Part shown: positions 61,547 to 64,000 of the stretch, one piece after another
How positions within the stretch are numbered: the first letter of the stretch is position 1
Layout: each line of letters starts with the position of its first letter
From: Chitinophagaceae bacterium
GTDB taxonomy: Bacteria > Bacteroidota > Bacteroidia > Chitinophagales > Chitinophagaceae
Direction of reading: 5' to 3'
Length of the DNA stretch: 64,000 nucleotides
Assembly (NCBI GenBank): GCA_016721725.1
Contig: JADKHN010000006.1
Location: 248,001-312,000 of the forward strand
Notes under the pieces: generated by a model
Database searches by the model: none
Seen by the model: only the letters and a program-made list of their open reading frames with translations
What the model was told of the DNA's origin: nothing
Program-made: the position numbers and the translations under genes

Positions 61547-61602
61547 CGAAGTGTGAAACCTTTCTTTTACCTTAATACCTTACCTTACTCCCAAAGAAGC
61601 GA

Positions 61603-62196
61603 ATGAATGAAGCATTTGAACAACTGATCAACAGTTTTATCGATCATGAAGTGGGCATCGCCCCGCATTTCCTGAATGAGAAATTGGCCGAAGGACTAAG
61701 GCAAAACATCAACCACCTGCAGCACGACGACCTGATGGCTGACGCGGGTATCGGCAATGAAACCGGCAAGGAAAGGGCCCATGAGATGCGTAAAGACAAG
61801 ATCTACTGGATGGATGAATCCCATGACAATATCTTTGAGCAGGAATTCCTTCAAATGACCGGTGATTTTATCCGCTACCTGAACCGTACTTGTTATACGG
61901 GCATCAATGCCTGTGAGTTTCATTACGCGGTCTATGAGCCCGGCAGCTTCTACCGCCGTCACCGGGATCAGTTCAGGAACGATGATCAGCGGAAATTCTC
62001 CTTCATCAGTTATCTCAATACCGACTGGCTGGAAAGCGACGGAGGGAATCTGCTCTTGTATCACCCGGATTCGGTCCAAAGCGTTTCACCCGAATCAGGC
62101 ACTACGGTCCTCTTCAAAAGCGATGGGCTGGAACACGAAGTGAGCCTCGCGAATCGCCGCCGGATGAGCGTTACCGGCTGGCTCAAACAGGTATGA
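61603..62196 (+). CDS. 2-oxoglutarate/Fe(II)-dependent oxygenase (prolyl hydroxylase-like)
   Basis: A 197-residue cytoplasmic dioxygenase. The iron triad is HxD in YRRHRDQFRNDD and a His in GLEHEVSL; the 2-oxoglutarate Arg is the one in ANRRRMSVTGWL. The double-stranded beta-helix fold runs over ~residues 95-195. It is a P4H/SM-20-like hydroxylase; the protein target is unknown. The tandem array lies 57 bases upstream. A downstream gene (DUF6600) has its own start. The N-terminus MNEAFEQLINSFIDHEVGIA is the only suitable one. Confidence 0.87.
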   Translation: MNEAFEQLINSFIDHEVGIAPHFLNEKLAEGLRQNINHLQHDDLMADAGIGNETGKERAHEMRKDKIYWMDESHDNIFEQEFLQMTGDFIRYLNRTCYTGINACEFHYAVYEPGSFYRRHRDQFRNDDQRKFSFISYLNTDWLESDGGNLLLYHPDSVQSVSPESGTTVLFKSDGLEHEVSLANRRRMSVTGWLKQV

Positions 62197-62326
62197 TCCG
62201 GGAGATCGCCCCATACCGGATGAACAACCCTTTTCGCCTGTTATCTAATCATTAACCAATTTTAGCTTTTCTTTTCATTTCATAGCATTGTAATTGTATT
62301 GGTATCATGAACTAAATCGATACAGT

Positions 62327-63436
62327 ATGAAAAATGTAAAAATGCTGGCCATGTTGACCCTGGTGCTCATGAGCCTGTTACCTATGCAAGAAACAAAAGC
62401 CCAGCAGGTCAACGTCAATTTTTCCCTGTTCCAACAGACCCTCAGCCCTTATGGACGCTGGATGAACAATCCCCGTTTTGGCCAGGTCTGGATCAGTAAT
62501 CAACGGGATTTCAGGCCTTATTATACCGATGGCCACTGGGAATATACCCAATACGGCTGGTCCTGGGAATCTGATTACGACTGGGGCTGGGCGCCCTTCC
62601 ACTACGGACGATGGGAATATGATCCGTATATCGGCTGGATGTGGATACCGGGCTACGACTGGGGTTCTGCCTGGGTGACCTGGAGTTCCTATGATGACTA
62701 TTACGGATGGGCGCCACTGGGTTACGGCGTGAACATCAACATCTCCTTTGGCGCCATGCCCTATGACCGCTGGACCTTCGTACCCAGGCGCAACATGTGC
62801 GAACGAAACATGAGTTCCTATTATGTCAACCCGATGAGGGATAACCGGTTCAGGCGTGCCGTGGTGATCAACAACCATTACGAGAACCGTTTCTGCAAGG
62901 GGCCGGATCGCTACGAAGTGCAGCGTTATACCCGCACACCGGTCCAGGAACGCCGCTTCGAAGACCGCGAACGTTATGGCAAACGGAATGAGGTCAACCG
63001 GACAGACCGGGATGGAAGGTACAACCAACCTGATGTGAATACCGACCGCAGGGTGAACCGAAACAATCCTCCAATCAGGAATGACGAGAACCGGGTGGAG
63101 ATGGACAGGAACCGCAGACAGCGAAATGATGATAACGGAGTGAAAAACTATCCTCCGGATGTGAATAACGACCGCAGGCGTAATAATATACCGGAAGACA
63201 ACGGCAACTGGAAGAACAACCGCGGCAACCGCAATATGGACAACCGCCCCGTAGAGATCCCGCGTAACCAGGCGCCCGTCAACCGGCCGAACCGCGACTT
63301 CAATAACACACCACCGGTCATCGATCAAAGAAGGGTGGAAAAAAGAACGGATGCCGGCAACAACCGGAACTGGCAACGGCCGCAAAACAATGTACCGCAA
63401 CAGGACCCCGGCAACCGAAGGCAAAAAAGAGGTTAA
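62327..63436 (+). CDS. Exported DUF6600 protein with W/Y-rich repeats
   Basis: A 369-residue exported protein from the ATG at 62327 (signal MKNVKMLAMLTLVLMSLLPM, then QETKAQ). Residues ~30-160 are DUF6600-like: repeated YGRW, HWEYTQYGWSWESDYDWGWA, GRWEYDPYIGWMWIPGYDWG and WVTWSSYDDYYGWAPLGYG, each a ~25-residue beta unit. Residues ~185-369 are disordered, rich in R, N and P (NRTDRDGRYNQPDVNTDRRV, NDDNGVKNYPPDVNNDRRR). The function is unknown; a cell-surface or matrix role is possible. A terminator follows. Confidence 0.85.
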   Translation: MKNVKMLAMLTLVLMSLLPMQETKAQQVNVNFSLFQQTLSPYGRWMNNPRFGQVWISNQRDFRPYYTDGHWEYTQYGWSWESDYDWGWAPFHYGRWEYDPYIGWMWIPGYDWGSAWVTWSSYDDYYGWAPLGYGVNINISFGAMPYDRWTFVPRRNMCERNMSSYYVNPMRDNRFRRAVVINNHYENRFCKGPDRYEVQRYTRTPVQERRFEDRERYGKRNEVNRTDRDGRYNQPDVNTDRRVNRNNPPIRNDENRVEMDRNRRQRNDDNGVKNYPPDVNNDRRRNNIPEDNGNWKNNRGNRNMDNRPVEIPRNQAPVNRPNRDFNNTPPVIDQRRVEKRTDAGNNRNWQRPQNNVPQQDPGNRRQKRG

Positions 63437-63510
63437 GGGTTATTAAGTATAACTGTCTCCGTATATAAAGGCATTGGTTTATAGATGCGCACCCTGACTG
63501 CGCATTCCAT

Positions 63511-63543
63511 AAACTGCCCTTTGATACGGGGGCAGTTTTTTTC
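63511..63543 (+). terminator. Rho-independent terminator after the DUF6600 gene
   Basis: ACTGCCC pairs with GGGCAGT around the loop TTTGATACGG, followed by TTTTTTT. It separates the DUF6600 gene from the partial gene at the window end. Confidence 0.85.
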
Positions 63544-63599
63544 ATGAAATCAAATTTGTATTAGATACCTGTCTTACCTTAGACGCCTAAAACAACAAA

Positions 63600-64000
63600 A
63601 TGAATCATTTCCTCAGCCTTTCCCTGGCCTTTTCCCTGATCGCTGTTCAGGCGATCCAACCTGAAAACCCAATTACCGCTAAGCCCGGCCTGGCAGACCG
63701 GTCCTGCGTAGAACAATCCCGTTCACCCCGATTCCAGGAATGGTTGAAACATACCGATGATACCACACAGATCACCGTGAGTTATCCCGATACCTGGAAG
63801 CTGAAGACCTCCAATGAAAAAACACTGTTCATCCTGACGGCGCCCCTGGAAAATGAGCAGGATGATTTTAATGAGAACATGAACATGATCGTCAGGAAAT
63901 TACCGCCGGGCAGCGAAAATGTGACCCTGGCCGACCTGGGCAATTCGGTGGAAAGCAAGACCGCTACCCTGCTGGATGATTACAAACTGGAGTACAGCAA
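63600..64000 (+). CDS. Exported PsbP/DUF1795-like protein (N-terminal part, cut by window end)
   Basis: The frame opens at the ATG at 63600 (signal-like MNHFLSLSLAFSLIAVQAIQ) and is still open at 64000, so only ~133 residues are present. After a polar linker (PRFQEWLKHTDD) the sequence TTQITVSYPDTWKLKT, TLFILTAPLENEQDDFNENM and NMIVRKLPPGSENVTLADLG has the pattern of the PsbP-like/DUF1795 family, an alpha-beta-alpha fold. Its role in Bacteroidota is unknown. The 3' part is missing. Confidence 0.7.
   Translation, partial: MNHFLSLSLAFSLIAVQAIQPENPITAKPGLADRSCVEQSRSPRFQEWLKHTDDTTQITVSYPDTWKLKTSNEKTLFILTAPLENEQDDFNENMNMIVRKLPPGSENVTLADLGNSVESKTATLLDDYKLEYS

Noticed and set aside
61259..61575. 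Several overlapping 64-69 residue ORFs on both strands with LSPCLSRSMAE-type repeats
   Set aside because: They are translations of the 61-bp tandem array in different frames; the same text is readable on both strands, so there is no protein-level signal.

Overview
The window looks like a chromosomal segment of a Bacteroidota bacterium, most likely Chitinophagaceae or a close relative. The signs are family-level and sequence-level. There are many Bacteroidota-type lipoprotein and secretion signals (SC, AC or FSC lipoboxes; ATAQ or SFAQ cleavage sites). Several start regions have a TAnnTTTG box and no Shine-Dalgarno sequence. Menaquinone appears to be made by the futalosine route (MqnE). The family repertoire (DUF6600, DUF4476, DUF2200, DUF1835, WG repeats, DPP-IV, M28) fits, as do intergenic heptamer repeats and short palindromes. 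Base composition is near half GC. I see no phage, integrase, transposase, CRISPR array or rRNA operon. One tRNA (Thr, anticodon CGT) is present.

Layout. 0-9.3 kb: 3' end of dnaE, thioredoxin, then a minus-strand run with a nucleoside permease, an amino acid permease, an M28 lipoprotein peptidase and small proteins. 9.5-16.4 kb: mqnE, then the topoisomerase IV genes parE and parC on the minus strand with a DUF1835 gene between them. 16.4-21.8 kb: a frameshifted SDR gene, small lipoproteins, a DUF1028 protein, and a lipoprotein fusing rhodanese with thioredoxin. 21.9-24.4 kb: formimidoylglutamase and a halogenase-like flavoprotein. 24.5-32.7 kb: exported hydrolases (proline iminopeptidase-like, papain-like, DPP-IV-like, alpha/beta hydrolase). 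33.5-34.9 kb: a nonsense-interrupted lipoprotein and about 1 kb of gene-free, decayed-looking DNA. 34.9-40.8 kb: ftcD, hutI, a MurC/Mpl-like ligase and a TetA-like exporter, all minus strand. 40.9-51.3 kb: an exported GH47 mannosidase, a RidA/DUF1801/DUF4440 gene trio, an RRM protein, a YfcC-type permease, and an exported actin-fold (Ppx/GppA-like) protein. 51.4-64 kb: GNAT, small lipoproteins, dipeptidase PepD, tRNA-Thr, an acyltransferase, a frameshifted gene, an L,D-transpeptidase preceded by a 61-bp tandem array, a 2OG-Fe(II) oxygenase and a DUF6600 protein.

How the genes work together. Histidine catabolism is the clearest pathway: hutI and ftcD are neighbours, and a separate hutG gives a second route from formiminoglutamate to glutamate. 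parE and parC form the decatenating topoisomerase. Many other genes encode envelope or periplasmic proteins of a heterotroph feeding on peptides and glycans.

I did not find a convincing new multigene system. The most unusual material is non-coding or broken: a dispersed repeat family with a TGAGC(2-3 nt)GTCGAAG core, including a 61-bp tandem array; a nested set of palindromes between ftcD and hutI; a perfect 21-bp inverted repeat beside hutI; and three genes with single-point interruptions, one of them at a -1 slippery heptamer in the correct phase.
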